64,000 bases of DNA from Glutamicibacter sp. MNS18 (GTDB lineage: Bacteria > Actinomycetota > Actinomycetes > Actinomycetales > Micrococcaceae). Under the pieces are notes generated by a model. It was not told the DNA's origin, did no database searches, and saw only the letters and a program-made list of their open reading frames with translations. The position numbers and the translations under genes were made by a program. The stretch spans positions 1-64,000 of the forward strand of contig NZ_JAPCHW010000010.1 of NCBI RefSeq assembly GCF_026107515.2, written 5' to 3'. Shown in pieces: positions 1 to 8,862 of this stretch (position 1 is its first letter; every line of letters begins with the position of its first letter).

Positions 1-259
1 GCAAACGCAAGCAACGCAGGCTGGGGAAACTGACCCCTGTCCAGTTCGAGGCTAGAATGATCGAGTCCGTCGCTCTGGCGGCATAAATCACGGTGTCAAC
101 CAAACCCTCAGCAGACCCGGTTCTGCATTTCCGGTACCGGATCTGTCCGCGCGTCCGCGCGAGCCTTCAGGTAGTGGACATGGTTCCATGTTCAGACGGC
201 CCGGTCCGAATATACCGGGTTCCCTCAACGCCGTATTTGCGGGTCGGCACTTGCCCTCA

Positions 260-1033
260 TCAATTGACTCGAATATTGAATCGGCTGGTGACATCCAGCA
301 GGTCAGGGTCCTCGGTGCTGTTAGGGGAACCTACGTCGCTGGTCACCAGCTCGTGATCCATCTCGTCGTCAGTTCGGCGCATCCAGAATGCCCAGCAATT
401 GCCTGCACCATGCCTGGAGGTGAAACTGACTCCGTCGGCGAAACTGCCGTCTTCGAGGCGGAGGTTGCGAAGCCTGCTGGCAATCAGGGTGGTCAGTTTG
501 CGGTCGGGCCCAAAAAGGTGTGAGAGATCCACTGCCTTAACGCCACAAGTCCGGTAAATTTCCGGGCCGATGTACTTGTCAATGTACTGAAGGGAGTGGG
601 TCGTGCTGAGATCAAACCAAGTCAAGTCCTGTGTGCTTGAAAGATGGTATAGGCGTCGTCCCTCGCGCCAGTTAGCGGGAAATCCCCCGGGACGATCATG
701 TCCCAGTGACTCTTGCTCATCTGCGTACAAGTTATACGCCTCATCTTCGGTCAAGCCGAACCGTTCTGCCATGAAGCCAATGGCTGTACGGGCACTGCTG
801 TCGAGCCGGTATGAGTACAGGCATTCGGAAAATGCACCATTACGTGTTGAAGCTGCGTATAACGTCCTACCAGTGGTGTCGAATCGATTCCAGGAACCCA
901 CATCATCGGGGAAGAAGTGATCCCGCTCTATCGGGTTGAGCGCACCGTAGCTTTCAGCTGCAATACGATACCCGTTCAGAGGAGCGTGGACGATACTCGG
1001 TTGCCCGTCGACTTCTTCCACAATGGTGCTCAT
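260..1033 (-). CDS. RES-domain toxin (NAD+-degrading family)
   Basis: A 257-residue RES-domain protein. Known RES toxins deplete NAD+ and are neutralised by Xre/MbcA-type antitoxins. Visible family features are the early Arg in GYRIAAES, the Tyr and Glu in TLYAASTRNGAFSECL, and the late ETYRTCG/AVDLS-like strand region. The ATG at 1033 is chosen because it overlaps the stop of the upstream antitoxin gene by one base (TAATG), a translational-coupling arrangement. The same frame runs further upstream to 1156, but that part lies inside the antitoxin gene. Family assignment is from motifs and the gene pairing; toxicity is inferred. Confidence 0.82.
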   Translation of the reverse strand: MSTIVEEVDGQPSIVHAPLNGYRIAAESYGALNPIERDHFFPDDVGSWNRFDTTGRTLYAASTRNGAFSECLYSYRLDSSARTAIGFMAERFGLTEDEAYNLYADEQESLGHDRPGGFPANWREGRRLYHLSSTQDLTWFDLSTTHSLQYIDKYIGPEIYRTCGVKAVDLSHLFGPDRKLTTLIASRLRNLRLEDGSFADGVSFTSRHGAGNCWAFWMRRTDDEMDHELVTSDVGSPNSTEDPDLLDVTSRFNIRVN

Positions 1034-1455
1034 TATCCGTTGAACCCTCCTGATGCCATGGCCTCGGCCGCATCGATCACAGCCTTGAACCGGTCCTGAT
1101 GTATGGCTTCGACTGGCGACATTTCGTCGAGCCATGGGTTGGCACCCAAGAACCATTGGCGGGCTACCTGATCACCGTCAACATCGGAGACCATTCTCCA
1201 CGCACGGTGGGCTAGCAGGATTCGCGCTTGGAACGCGTCCGACGGAACACTTCCGTCTTCCTTCTGCCAGCGGTAACTTGCCTTGGGATCCTTGGCACCT
1301 GCTAAGGCGGAGACCATCGCTGCCCCGAGGGACGCATTGAGTCGCCGCACGATTTCCCGGAAGTCCATGCGGGCAGTTTCCGCGTGGGCTGTTCCGGTGG
1401 TCGTAATCATGTTTCCCACGAGCCGTCCACTTCCTGAGGTAGTTGGAAACGGCAT
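1033..1455 (-). CDS. Xre/MbcA/ParS-type antitoxin of the RES toxin
   Basis: About 140 residues. The C-terminal part (ARQWFLGANPWLDEMSPVEAI followed by a helix ending VIDAAEAMASG) is the DUF2384-type toxin-binding domain that in this family inserts into the RES active site. The middle (LNASLGAAMVSALAGAKDPKASYRWQ) looks like the family's helix-turn-helix region. The start is the ATG at 1455; a GTG at 1458 is the alternative, and both follow AGGGAAG, a good ribosome site. It lies directly upstream of the RES gene with a one-base overlap, so the pair is one operon. Autorepression by the antitoxin is usual for the family; I did not identify the operator. Confidence 0.8.
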   Translation of the reverse strand: MPFPTTSGSGRLVGNMITTTGTAHAETARMDFREIVRRLNASLGAAMVSALAGAKDPKASYRWQKEDGSVPSDAFQARILLAHRAWRMVSDVDGDQVARQWFLGANPWLDEMSPVEAIHQDRFKAVIDAAEAMASGGFNG

Positions 1456-1458
1456 CAC

Positions 1459-2166
1459 CGCTTCCCTGGGCAGAAGGATAAGAACCCTACATGCAACAAT
1501 CTTACTACTGATTTACAACGAATATGAGACTTCTTTCAACCGCACGGGTATAGGCAGATCCACATCCTGTCCATCCCGGTTCAACCACCAGCACCTTCGC
1601 TCTCCTCATCCAGCTGGACGCCATCGCGTCTGATCTTGTGGGTGCCAAAGTGGCCGACTTCCTTGCCGATGACGGTCGCGACGATGTCCGAACAGGAAAT
1701 TCCGCACAAGTGGAAGGTCTGGGAGCAGGAGGTCTGCGGGCAACCGATCATCAATGACTGGCTGACCGTGATGGACTCAGGCAACGTCGCATCAGGGGCG
1801 GAATCGGCCCGGAGGGTTTCACGATTGCGTTCGCTACCCCCGGCGTCTGGCCTCCCGCGCGGAACAGCCGTTGCTCGTCCCTTGGGCGGGTAAAATTCTC
1901 GAGCCAACCCGCTCGGTGAGCTGATCGTGGCCGATCAGTTTCCTCTCGGCGGTAGCGAAGAGACAGGCCATCGCCGCATGCAATGCAGATGGCTTTGGGT
2001 AATCCCAGAGGGGAGTCTTCCTCTCCTGACTGTATAAGGCGTTTGCCCGTTTCCCTGCCGAAATCGACACTATGTGATGGCAGACGAAAAGCGACCCCGG
2101 ACCTCACATGGTGGATCGGTCCGGAGCCGCACATCGCGCCGCTTGGTGGCAATTCTTCAGTCATCC
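1459..2166. other. Intergenic region, about 700 bases, no supported gene
   Basis: It separates the RES/Xre promoter from the 3' end of the 2-hydroxyacid dehydrogenase gene. Several short overlapping open frames exist on both strands, for example 1636-1893 plus and 1581-1907 minus. None has a convincing ribosome site or a recognisable domain. It could hold the remains of a decayed gene, but I could not identify one. Confidence 0.4.
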
Positions 2167-3153
2167 TCAGTGCTGCAGGCTCGGCACCCGCTTGGTTTGG
2201 GTGATGACCCCGCGTGGGATCCCGCCATCCAGCACGGTGTTGATGTTCTGCCATACGGTTTCGATGCGCCGTTGCACGTTCTCCCAGCCCACACCCGCCA
2301 TATGCGGTGTGCACACGACACTGTCCAGGCCCAGCAGTTCACTGTCCAGCCCCAGCGGTTCGTTGTCGAACACATCCATTCCTGCCCCGGCGATACGCCC
2401 CTCGCGCAGCGCCCGGATCAGGGCTCGTTCATCGATCACCTCGCCGCGACCGACATTGACCAGCACGGCGGTGTCCTTCATGCGCGCCAACTCGGCTTCC
2501 CCGATAAGCTTGTCCGATTCGGTGTTCAGCGGAAGGTTCACGCAAACGATGTCGGATGCGCCCATCAGTTCCTCCAGGCCAACCTGTTTGGCGGAGATGA
2601 GCTCGGAGACGGTCAGCGGGATTTCGGCGTTGTCATAGAAGACCACGTTGGCCCCGAAACCGTGGTGCACCACCTTGCCAACCCAGCGGCCGATATTCCC
2701 CAGCCCCACGATACCCACGGTCTTGCCGTAGAGCTCGGAGTACGAGGCCTCGTCCAGGTCCTGGCGCCACTTGCCTTCGTGTAGCGCCACCACGGAGGCC
2801 GGGATGCGGCGCAGCAGGGTCAGCATCAGGGTGACCGCGTGCTCCGCCACGGAGATCGAGTGGGTCTTCATCTGCGCCACCGGGATTCCCAGGCTGTCCA
2901 GGACCGCCGGGGGCAACTGGCCATAGCCGGAGCTCATGTACTGGATGAATTTCGCCTGGCCGGCGGCGCGGAAGACCTCTTCGGGCACCTCGATGCCGGA
3001 GACGATGAAGTCGGCGTCCACCGCTTCCTCGCACATCGATTCAACCGGGGTACCGGCAGGCAGCACGGTCAGCTCGAAGCCCTCCGGGGTGGACTGCTTC
3101 AGCCCGTCGATGTAGTCCTTCAAGGGGTTCAGGAACAGGACCTTTTGGGTCAT
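2167..3153 (-). CDS. D-2-hydroxyacid dehydrogenase, NAD(P)-binding
   Basis: A 328-residue member of the D-isomer-specific 2-hydroxyacid dehydrogenase family, which interconverts 2-hydroxy acids and 2-oxo acids. The nucleotide-binding loop is GLGNIG at about 150-155. The catalytic triad is visible as Arg in NVGRGE (about 236), Glu in DNEP (about 265) and His in CTPHMAG (about 284). The ATG at 3153 is preferred over an ATG two codons earlier because AAAGGA then sits seven bases upstream. The gene follows the isopropylmalate-dehydrogenase-like gene by 13 bases in the same operon, so it probably acts on a related hydroxy acid. The substrate cannot be read from the sequence. Confidence 0.85.
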   Translation of the reverse strand: MTQKVLFLNPLKDYIDGLKQSTPEGFELTVLPAGTPVESMCEEAVDADFIVSGIEVPEEVFRAAGQAKFIQYMSSGYGQLPPAVLDSLGIPVAQMKTHSISVAEHAVTLMLTLLRRIPASVVALHEGKWRQDLDEASYSELYGKTVGIVGLGNIGRWVGKVVHHGFGANVVFYDNAEIPLTVSELISAKQVGLEELMGASDIVCVNLPLNTESDKLIGEAELARMKDTAVLVNVGRGEVIDERALIRALREGRIAGAGMDVFDNEPLGLDSELLGLDSVVCTPHMAGVGWENVQRRIETVWQNINTVLDGGIPRGVITQTKRVPSLQH

Positions 3154-3166
3154 GGTCATTTCCTTT

Positions 3167-4264
3167 CTACAGGCTGTGGGTGGTTGCCGGGAGGGTGGAA
3201 GCCAGTGCCTGGAGCACCGCGTCGGTGACCTGTCTGGTGGTGGCGTTGCCACCCAGATCCCTGGTGCGCGGTCCGGTAGCCAGTACCTGTTCCACCGCCT
3301 GGTTAATGCTGCGTGCGGCCTGCCGGCAAGTTTCATCACCCCGTTGTTCACCGAGCCAGCCCAGCATCATCGCCGCGGAGAGGATCATGGCGATCGGGTT
3401 GGCCTGGCCGGTTCCGGCGATATCCGGGGCGCTGCCGTGGGATGGCTGGAAGACACCGTGACTCAGGCTCACATCGGCGGAGGGGGCAACCCCCAGTCCG
3501 CCGACCAGCCCGGCAGCGATCTCCGAGGTGATATCGCCAAAGATATTCTCGCTCACGATCACGTCGAAACGTTCCGGGTCGGTGACCATGTACATGGAAC
3601 CGGCATCGATGTAGTACTTGCTGCTCTCGATATCGGTGTTGCGGGCGGCGACCTCGTCGAAGACCTTTTCCATCAGCACGTTGCTGCGCAGGGCGTTGGA
3701 CTTGTGCAGCAGGGTGACCCGTCCCGGGGTGCCCCGCCTGCGCCGCGCCCGGGCTTCGGAGAAGGCCAGGTCGAAGAGTTTCTCGCTGGTGGCGCGGGTG
3801 ATCGTCATCCGGTCGGTGGCCTGCTCATCGCTTGGCTCGTGGCTATCGTGCAGCCCGGCGAACATCCCCTCGGAGGTTTCGCGGATCACCAGCATGTCCA
3901 CGTTGTGTGCCTTGACCGCGGATTCCACGCCTTGGAAGAGCTTCACAGGACGCAGGCTGGCGAAGAGCTTGTAGTGGGCGCGCATTTCCACCTGGGCACC
4001 CAGCTCCAGGCCCTCTGGGTCTCGCACGTCGGGAAGTCCCATGGCGCCGAAGAGCACCGCGTCGGTTGCACCGATCACATCCATATCCGCTTCAGTGATC
4101 TTGCGTCCGGTACGGCGGTAGAGATCTGCGCTGAAGTCGTAGGTGGTGTACGACAGCTGCAGGTCGAAGTGTTTTTCGCTTTCACCGAGCACCGCCAGCG
4201 CGGAGTCCATGACCTCGGGGCCGATGCCGTCGCCGGGGATCACCGAAATGTTGTAGTGCGCCAT
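3167..4264 (-). CDS. Isopropylmalate/tartrate/D-malate dehydrogenase family enzyme
   Basis: A 365-residue beta-decarboxylating dehydrogenase. These enzymes oxidise and decarboxylate 2-hydroxy-dicarboxylates such as 3-isopropylmalate, D-malate or tartrate. It has the N-terminal SVIPGDGIGPEV, the catalytic Lys in LLHKSNAL (about 188), the metal-binding Asp in NIFGDITSE (about 244) and HGSAPDIAGTGQANP (276-290). The specificity loop VIRETSEGMFAGL differs from the leucine-pathway enzyme, and no leu genes are near. It is first in a two-gene operon, divergent from an IclR regulator and next to a 2-hydroxycarboxylate transporter. A catabolic D-malate-like role is therefore more likely than leucine synthesis. 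This last point is inference. Confidence 0.8.
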   Translation of the reverse strand: MAHYNISVIPGDGIGPEVMDSALAVLGESEKHFDLQLSYTTYDFSADLYRRTGRKITEADMDVIGATDAVLFGAMGLPDVRDPEGLELGAQVEMRAHYKLFASLRPVKLFQGVESAVKAHNVDMLVIRETSEGMFAGLHDSHEPSDEQATDRMTITRATSEKLFDLAFSEARARRRRGTPGRVTLLHKSNALRSNVLMEKVFDEVAARNTDIESSKYYIDAGSMYMVTDPERFDVIVSENIFGDITSEIAAGLVGGLGVAPSADVSLSHGVFQPSHGSAPDIAGTGQANPIAMILSAAMMLGWLGEQRGDETCRQAARSINQAVEQVLATGPRTRDLGGNATTRQVTDAVLQALASTLPATTHSL

Positions 4265-4287
4265 TCTGAACCCTTTTCATTAATATT

Positions 4288-4323
4288 TCCCAATAAATGG
4301 GATTTCATTACTATTTAGTGGGA
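4288..4323. promoter_or_regulatory. Probable IclR operator pair upstream of the dehydrogenase operon
   Basis: TCCCA-ATAAA-TGGGA at 4288-4302 is an inverted repeat with a 5-base spacer. A second, half-conserved site, TTAGTGGGA at 4315-4323, lies with its centre 21 bases away, about two helical turns. The half site is identical to the right half of the palindrome at 8863-8877. Both sit 30-55 bases upstream of the dehydrogenase start and in the promoter region of the divergent IclR gene. Confidence 0.55.
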
Positions 4324-4481
4324 ATACTTTAGCAGGGAGTGATGGCCGCCACCAGCCCTACGGCGGTTTTCCTGTTCTTGAATACACGATGTCGTTTCCC
4401 ATACAGTAGGAACCGATTACCCCCATTTGGCAACAACCGTCGATTCGGGAGGTATTTCCCGTCAAGGAAGAGGCCCATCAC

Positions 4482-5126
4482 GTGACTGAAACCGCCACCA
4501 ATCGGCAGCTCGACCGCATCTGCCTGATCCTGGATGCCCTGGAGTTCGGGGATGCCACTGCCAGCGAACTGGCCCGGCGCACCGGGCTTTCCACCTCCAC
4601 GGCGCACCGTTTGGCGTTGAATCTGGTCGAGTACGACTTCCTGCGTCGCGAATCCTCCGGAGACTTCAGCCTGGGACGGCGTTTCGTGCGCAGCCGGCTG
4701 GAAATCGTGGGGCTGAGCCACCTGACCCAGCTGCGCGACACCACGGGCGAAACCGCGCAGCTGTGGATCCGCCGGGGCGACTCGCGCATCTGTGTCGCTT
4801 CGGTCGATTCGCGGCACGAGCTGAAGGCCACGCTTCCGGTCGGCGCCAGCCTGTCCCTGCCCCACGGCTCCAGCGGCCGGCTGCTGGCCTTCGATGCCGC
4901 GGCCTTGAGCTCGGTGGAAACCCGGGGATGGGTGGAGTCGGTGGGACTGCGCACCCCCGGTCTGGGTTCGGTCAGTGCACCGATCACCCAGAAGGACCAT
5001 GTGGTGGCCTCCATCTGCCTGGCCATGCCGCTCTCGCGCTGCGAGGTCTCCCCCGGCGAGGATCACGGGGCACTCGTTGCCCGGACCGCCGAACGGATCT
5101 CCCAGGCCTTCGCCGATCAACGCTAG
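4482..5126 (+). CDS. IclR-family transcriptional regulator
   Basis: A 214-residue regulator, a little short for the family (about 250). The N-terminal winged helix-turn-helix covers about residues 8-60 (ATASELARRTGLSTSTAHRLALNL), followed by the ligand-binding domain with RRGDSRICVASVDS and LPHGSSGRLLAF. The start is a GTG at 4482, with GAGG eight bases upstream. It sits between two operons for hydroxy-acid handling, transcribed divergently from the dehydrogenase pair and towards the transporter operon. The same palindrome occurs in front of both operons, so it is the obvious local regulator. The ligand is unknown; a hydroxy acid or its CoA ester is a reasonable guess. Confidence 0.85.
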   Translation: MTETATNRQLDRICLILDALEFGDATASELARRTGLSTSTAHRLALNLVEYDFLRRESSGDFSLGRRFVRSRLEIVGLSHLTQLRDTTGETAQLWIRRGDSRICVASVDSRHELKATLPVGASLSLPHGSSGRLLAFDAAALSSVETRGWVESVGLRTPGLGSVSAPITQKDHVVASICLAMPLSRCEVSPGEDHGALVARTAERISQAFADQR

Positions 5127-5147
5127 GTTCGTGTCCCGGCAAGCAGT

Positions 5148-5196
5148 AGACCGGCGGCCCGGGCCACGCATGGTGCGTAGCCCGGGCCGGCGGTCT
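5148..5196. terminator. Bidirectional hairpin between convergent genes
   Basis: A 17-base stem (AGACCGGCGGCCCGGGC pairing with 5180-5196, one mismatch) around a 15-base loop. It lies in the 88-base gap between the convergent IclR and transporter genes. It has no T-run, as is common for actinobacterial terminators. Confidence 0.6.
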
Positions 5197-5214
5197 GGAG
5201 CCGGTTCCCCGGTG

Positions 5215-6621
5215 CTATACCGGCATGAAGGGCACCAGCATGGTGGTCAGGAACAGCACGAAGGCACCGCCGATGCGGGTGGACAACGCGGCAAACGGCA
5301 TCAGGTGCATGCGTTCGGCGGCACTGAGCACCGAGACGTCCCCTGACCCGCCGGTATCGGCCATGACCAGCCCGGGGGTAATCGCAGCCTCCACGAAGTT
5401 GAACTTCAGCAGCCAACCGATGAACCCTCCGGAGGCCCCGGAGACGATCACCGTGAACACCACCAGCACCAGGAACATCGGGTCACCCAGCGAGGCGAGC
5501 ACCTCGTTGATGTCGATGAAGGAAATACTCACGCCCACCAGCAGGGCCGGGACCAGGACCGCGGTGATCATCTCGCCCCAGTCGGTGGTGGCTTCCTCCA
5601 GGTCCTTGGGCAGCAGGCCGAAGATCTTCAGCAACGCAGCGGCGATGATCATCCATGCATAAGGGTGCAGCACCGGGAAGAAGCTGCCCAGCAGGACCCC
5701 GAGCACATACAGCACCGCGGTCAGGGCCAGTCCCTTGCCCAGGGTCAGGAAACTGGCCACGGTGCGCTTGGGCGGGGTGACCAGATCCTGGCGCTTTCCC
5801 TTCACCCGCATCAGTTCGCCGTTGCCGCTGAATCCCACAAACAGCTGCTTGCGCTTACCCAGGCCGTTGAGGATGCCGGCGAAGAGGATGCAGAAAATGT
5901 TGGCGGCAACCACGGCCGACATCAAATCCCCCATGAATGCCGAGGAATCGAGTCCGGTATGGGCGCCGTACATTTCGCCCATCGGCACCGCGCCGAGACC
6001 CAGCCCGCCGGCCATGACCGGTGCGGCGATGGTCAGCACCGACGTCCAGAAACCGTAGCCGGTGATCGCCCCCAGCACACCGGTCAGGGTGAAGGCCAGC
6101 AGGATGCAGGACAGCAACGGGATCGCGAAACGCGGGCCGGCCTTGATCAGCAGGGCGCGCGGGGCACCCAGGATGGAACCGGCGATCACCGCGGCGACGA
6201 AGAAGTCCAGGAAGCCGTGGGTGGTCACGAAGTCGGTGACAACCACGGTCATCGATTCCGGCATCACCCCATAGAAGATGAGCACCGCGGGCACGAAGGT
6301 GCACAGCACCGTGGGCAACCCGAAGTCGCGGATCACCGGGAAGAGGTTGCCCAGCCAGATCAGCAGCCCGCCGAGCATCATCGACACCGCGAACCCGCCG
6401 AGCATTCCTCCGGGAAGATTCCCGGTCAGGGCGGCGGTCAGCACCACTGCTGCCAGGATGATGTACAACCAGATCGGCATGCCGGTGATCGCGGTATGGC
6501 GCGGGTTGGGAAGGTGCGCCCCCTTGGGGATGTGTGCCTTCTGGATCCGTTGCGCCAGTGCAGCGGAGTCCACTTCCGTCACACTGGGCGGGACTTGTGC
6601 TGTTCGTTCGGTCTTCGACAT
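5215..6621 (-). CDS. 2-hydroxycarboxylate transporter (2HCT/CitS family)
   Basis: A 468-residue membrane protein of the 2-hydroxycarboxylate transporter family. Characterised members (CitS, CitP, MleP, CimH) carry citrate, malate, lactate or citramalate. It has about 11 hydrophobic segments and the two family re-entrant loops rich in Gly, seen as PVMAGGLGLGAVPMGEMYG and VIVSGASGGFIGWL. The start at 6621 has GGGAG six bases upstream. It is the last gene of the operon CoA-transferase, lyase, transporter. This context suggests a substrate that is activated to a CoA thioester and then cleaved. Citramalate is attractive, but the specificity is not proven by sequence. Confidence 0.88.
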   Translation of the reverse strand: MSKTERTAQVPPSVTEVDSAALAQRIQKAHIPKGAHLPNPRHTAITGMPIWLYIILAAVVLTAALTGNLPGGMLGGFAVSMMLGGLLIWLGNLFPVIRDFGLPTVLCTFVPAVLIFYGVMPESMTVVVTDFVTTHGFLDFFVAAVIAGSILGAPRALLIKAGPRFAIPLLSCILLAFTLTGVLGAITGYGFWTSVLTIAAPVMAGGLGLGAVPMGEMYGAHTGLDSSAFMGDLMSAVVAANIFCILFAGILNGLGKRKQLFVGFSGNGELMRVKGKRQDLVTPPKRTVASFLTLGKGLALTAVLYVLGVLLGSFFPVLHPYAWMIIAAALLKIFGLLPKDLEEATTDWGEMITAVLVPALLVGVSISFIDINEVLASLGDPMFLVLVVFTVIVSGASGGFIGWLLKFNFVEAAITPGLVMADTGGSGDVSVLSAAERMHLMPFAALSTRIGGAFVLFLTTMLVPFMPV

Positions 6622-6714
6622 CGTATTCTCCCGATGTTTAACGGTCCGCCTGCCGCCTGAGCGGCGTACGCCGCCGGGTTCAGCTGGACCTGTATGGAAT
6701 CTAGGCTACGTTGC

Positions 6715-7593
6715 CTAGCGGGCAGGACGTGCTGTGGTGGAAAGCGGCAGGGCGGAGGCCACCACCGATCCGGCCAACGCGGTGGCTTCGGCCAGCGCGC
6801 TTTCATCGATCCCGGTGTCGTACCCCCGGGAGTGCAGGTAACCCACCAGTTCCCCGGTGGACAGGTTCCCGGCTGCCCCGGGAGCGAAGGGGCATCCCCC
6901 GTAGCCGCCCAGGGCGGCATCGAAGCGGTTGATGCCCGCATCCACGGCCAGCCCCACGGTCTCCAGCGCCCGGCCATGGGCGTTGTGCAGATGCAGGGAG
7001 TAGACCAGCTCCGGTTCGTGGTCCTGCACGTACTTCATCCGGTCCATCAGGCGCTGCGGCTCGGTGCTGCCCAGGGTGTCGGCCAACCCGATGTCGGTGA
7101 TGCCCATGGATTTGAAGGCCCGCACCACGCCCAGCAGGCGTTCGGGGCTGATCTCGCCTTCGAACGGGCAGGTGAAGGCGGTGGAGACCCCGGCCACGAA
7201 CCTGGTGTGCGGGTACCGGGCCACGTCGGCGGCCAGCGAGGCCAGCGCCGCTTCGATCCCCACCCCGGCGTTGGTGCTGCTGTGCGCCTGACTGGCCGAG
7301 GTGACCACCGAGACCTCCCGGACTCCGGCCTCCACCGCACGGGTGATGCCCCGGCCGTTGAGCGCCAGCGCGGTGTACCCGACGCCGGCACGGCGGTCCA
7401 GGCCGGCGAACACTTCGGCGGCATCGCCCATCTGCGGCACCCGGGCCGGGTTCACGAACGAGGCGACTTCCAGCCGCCGGATCCCGGCATCCACGATCGC
7501 CTCGGCCACCTGCAACTTGTGGCCGGTGGCCACGACCACGGCTTCGTCCTGCAGCCCGTCGCGCAGGAAGACATCGGTGATCTCGACCCGCAT
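6715..7593 (-). CDS. HMG-CoA lyase family enzyme (possible citramalyl-CoA lyase)
   Basis: A 292-residue TIM-barrel lyase of the HMG-CoA lyase-like family. Catalytic features are present: Arg-Asp in FLRDGLQDE (about 10-14), the metal-binding His pair in SLHLHNAHG, and the active-site Cys in GGCPFAPGAAGN. Family members cleave 3-hydroxy-acyl-CoAs such as 3-hydroxy-3-methylglutaryl-CoA or (R)-citramalyl-CoA to acetyl-CoA plus a keto acid. The start overlaps the stop of the CoA-transferase gene by one base (TAATG), so the two are translationally coupled. A class III CoA-transferase paired with an HMG-CoA-lyase-like enzyme is the arrangement described for D-citramalate in Chloroflexus. Leucine breakdown is the alternative, but no other genes for it are here. 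Confidence 0.85.
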   Translation of the reverse strand: MRVEITDVFLRDGLQDEAVVVATGHKLQVAEAIVDAGIRRLEVASFVNPARVPQMGDAAEVFAGLDRRAGVGYTALALNGRGITRAVEAGVREVSVVTSASQAHSSTNAGVGIEAALASLAADVARYPHTRFVAGVSTAFTCPFEGEISPERLLGVVRAFKSMGITDIGLADTLGSTEPQRLMDRMKYVQDHEPELVYSLHLHNAHGRALETVGLAVDAGINRFDAALGGYGGCPFAPGAAGNLSTGELVGYLHSRGYDTGIDESALAEATALAGSVVASALPLSTTARPAR

Positions 7594-8837
7594 TACCGGC
7601 TCACCGCTTCGCCGTGCAGGGCGGCCAGCTGCGCCTGGTCGAACCCGGCCACATCGCGCAAGACCTGGTCGGTGTGTTCGCCCAGTTCCGGGCCGACCCA
7701 GCGCACGGATCCCTCGTGGCCCGGGATCTTGGGGACCACCCCGGGGAAGCGGATCAGTTCCGGCTCCCCGTCGATCATCACCGGGTGGGTCTGGATCATG
7801 TCGCGGGCCAGGTAGTGCTCGTCCTTGGCGATCGAAGGCGCGTCGTAGACCGGTGCGGCGGGAACCGAGGCGGCCTCCAACGCCGCGAGTACCTGCTCCA
7901 GGTCCATGCTGCCGGTGAAGGATTCGATGGCGGCGTTCAGTTCCGCCTCACGGGCCCCGCGCGCCTCGGTGGCCAGCAGGCTCTCATCCGCCGCCAGGTC
8001 CTCACGCCCGATGGCCTTCATCAGCCGGACAAACACCGAATTCGAATTTCCGCCAATTACCACTTCCAGGCCGTCCGCGCAGGTGTAGGAGCCGGTGGGC
8101 ACTACCCCGGGCAACCGCCCGCCGGTGCGCTGGCGCACCATGCCATAGGCGTCGTAGTCGGGCACCAGGGACTCAAGCAGTGAGAAGACCCCCTCGTAAA
8201 GGGCCACGTCCACCACATTGCCGGCGGCGTTGCTTCCCCCACGGGCACGGTGGAACATCAGCATCAGCGCGCCGATGACCCCGTAGAGCCCGGCGACGGT
8301 GTCCCCCAGGCTTGCCGCGGCCCGTCCTGCCGGACGGTCGGGCTCCCCGGTGATGTACCGCAGGCCGGCGAAGGACTCGGCCGAACTGCCGAAGCCCGCC
8401 CGGTCCTTGTACGGGCCGGTCTGGCCGTAACCAGAGATGCGCACGATCACCAGGTCCGGGTTGATGGTATTGAGCACCTCCGGTCCCAGCCCCCATTTCT
8501 CCAGGGTTCCGGGGCGGAAGTTCTCGATGATCACATCCGTGGTGGCCACGATCTTCTTGATTGCCTCAACCCCGAGCTCACTGCGCAGATCCAGCGCCAC
8601 CGACTTCTTGTTGCGGCCCACGGTGCGGAAGAGCATCGAGGTCGACCCCCGGGCCTTGCGCCAGTCGCGCAGTTCGTCACCCACGTGCGGCCTTTCGATC
8701 TTGATGACCTCTGCGCCGAAGTCGCCGAACACGCGGGCAGCGAACGGCGCGGCCACAAAATTTCCCAGTTCCAACACGCGGATTCCGGCCAGCGGCTGGT
8801 TGTCCGCACCCAGCTGTAGATTCTCAGTCAATGTCAT
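7593..8837 (-). CDS. Class III CoA-transferase (CaiB/BaiF family)
   Basis: A 414-residue family III CoA-transferase, which moves CoA from one acyl donor to a free acid. It opens with LAGIRVLELGNFVAAPFAARVFGDFGAEVIKIE-type sequence (written here only as family signature) and contains the aspartyl nucleophile candidate in ASLGDTVAG. The ATG at 8837 is used. The frame is open further upstream, but that part is not conserved-looking and runs through the operator. It is the first gene of the operon with lyase and transporter. Likely role: activation of the imported hydroxy acid with succinyl-CoA or acetyl-CoA before cleavage by the next enzyme. The exact acid is inferred only from context. Confidence 0.87.
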   Translation of the reverse strand: MTLTENLQLGADNQPLAGIRVLELGNFVAAPFAARVFGDFGAEVIKIERPHVGDELRDWRKARGSTSMLFRTVGRNKKSVALDLRSELGVEAIKKIVATTDVIIENFRPGTLEKWGLGPEVLNTINPDLVIVRISGYGQTGPYKDRAGFGSSAESFAGLRYITGEPDRPAGRAAASLGDTVAGLYGVIGALMLMFHRARGGSNAAGNVVDVALYEGVFSLLESLVPDYDAYGMVRQRTGGRLPGVVPTGSYTCADGLEVVIGGNSNSVFVRLMKAIGREDLAADESLLATEARGAREAELNAAIESFTGSMDLEQVLAALEAASVPAAPVYDAPSIAKDEHYLARDMIQTHPVMIDGEPELIRFPGVVPKIPGHEGSVRWVGPELGEHTDQVLRDVAGFDQAQLAALHGEAVSR

Positions 8838-8862
8838 AGTCCCTATCCAACAACCAACACTT

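Noticed and set aside
5665-6660. Long plus-strand open frame opposite the 2-hydroxycarboxylate transporter gene
   Set aside because: Low-complexity His/Gln/Gly-rich translation, typical of the antisense frame of a high-GC gene; no ribosome site or domain.
6661-6674. GCGGCGTACGCCGC palindrome between the lyase and transporter genes
   Set aside because: No matching site elsewhere in the cluster; could be a small intergenic hairpin, but too little supports a function.
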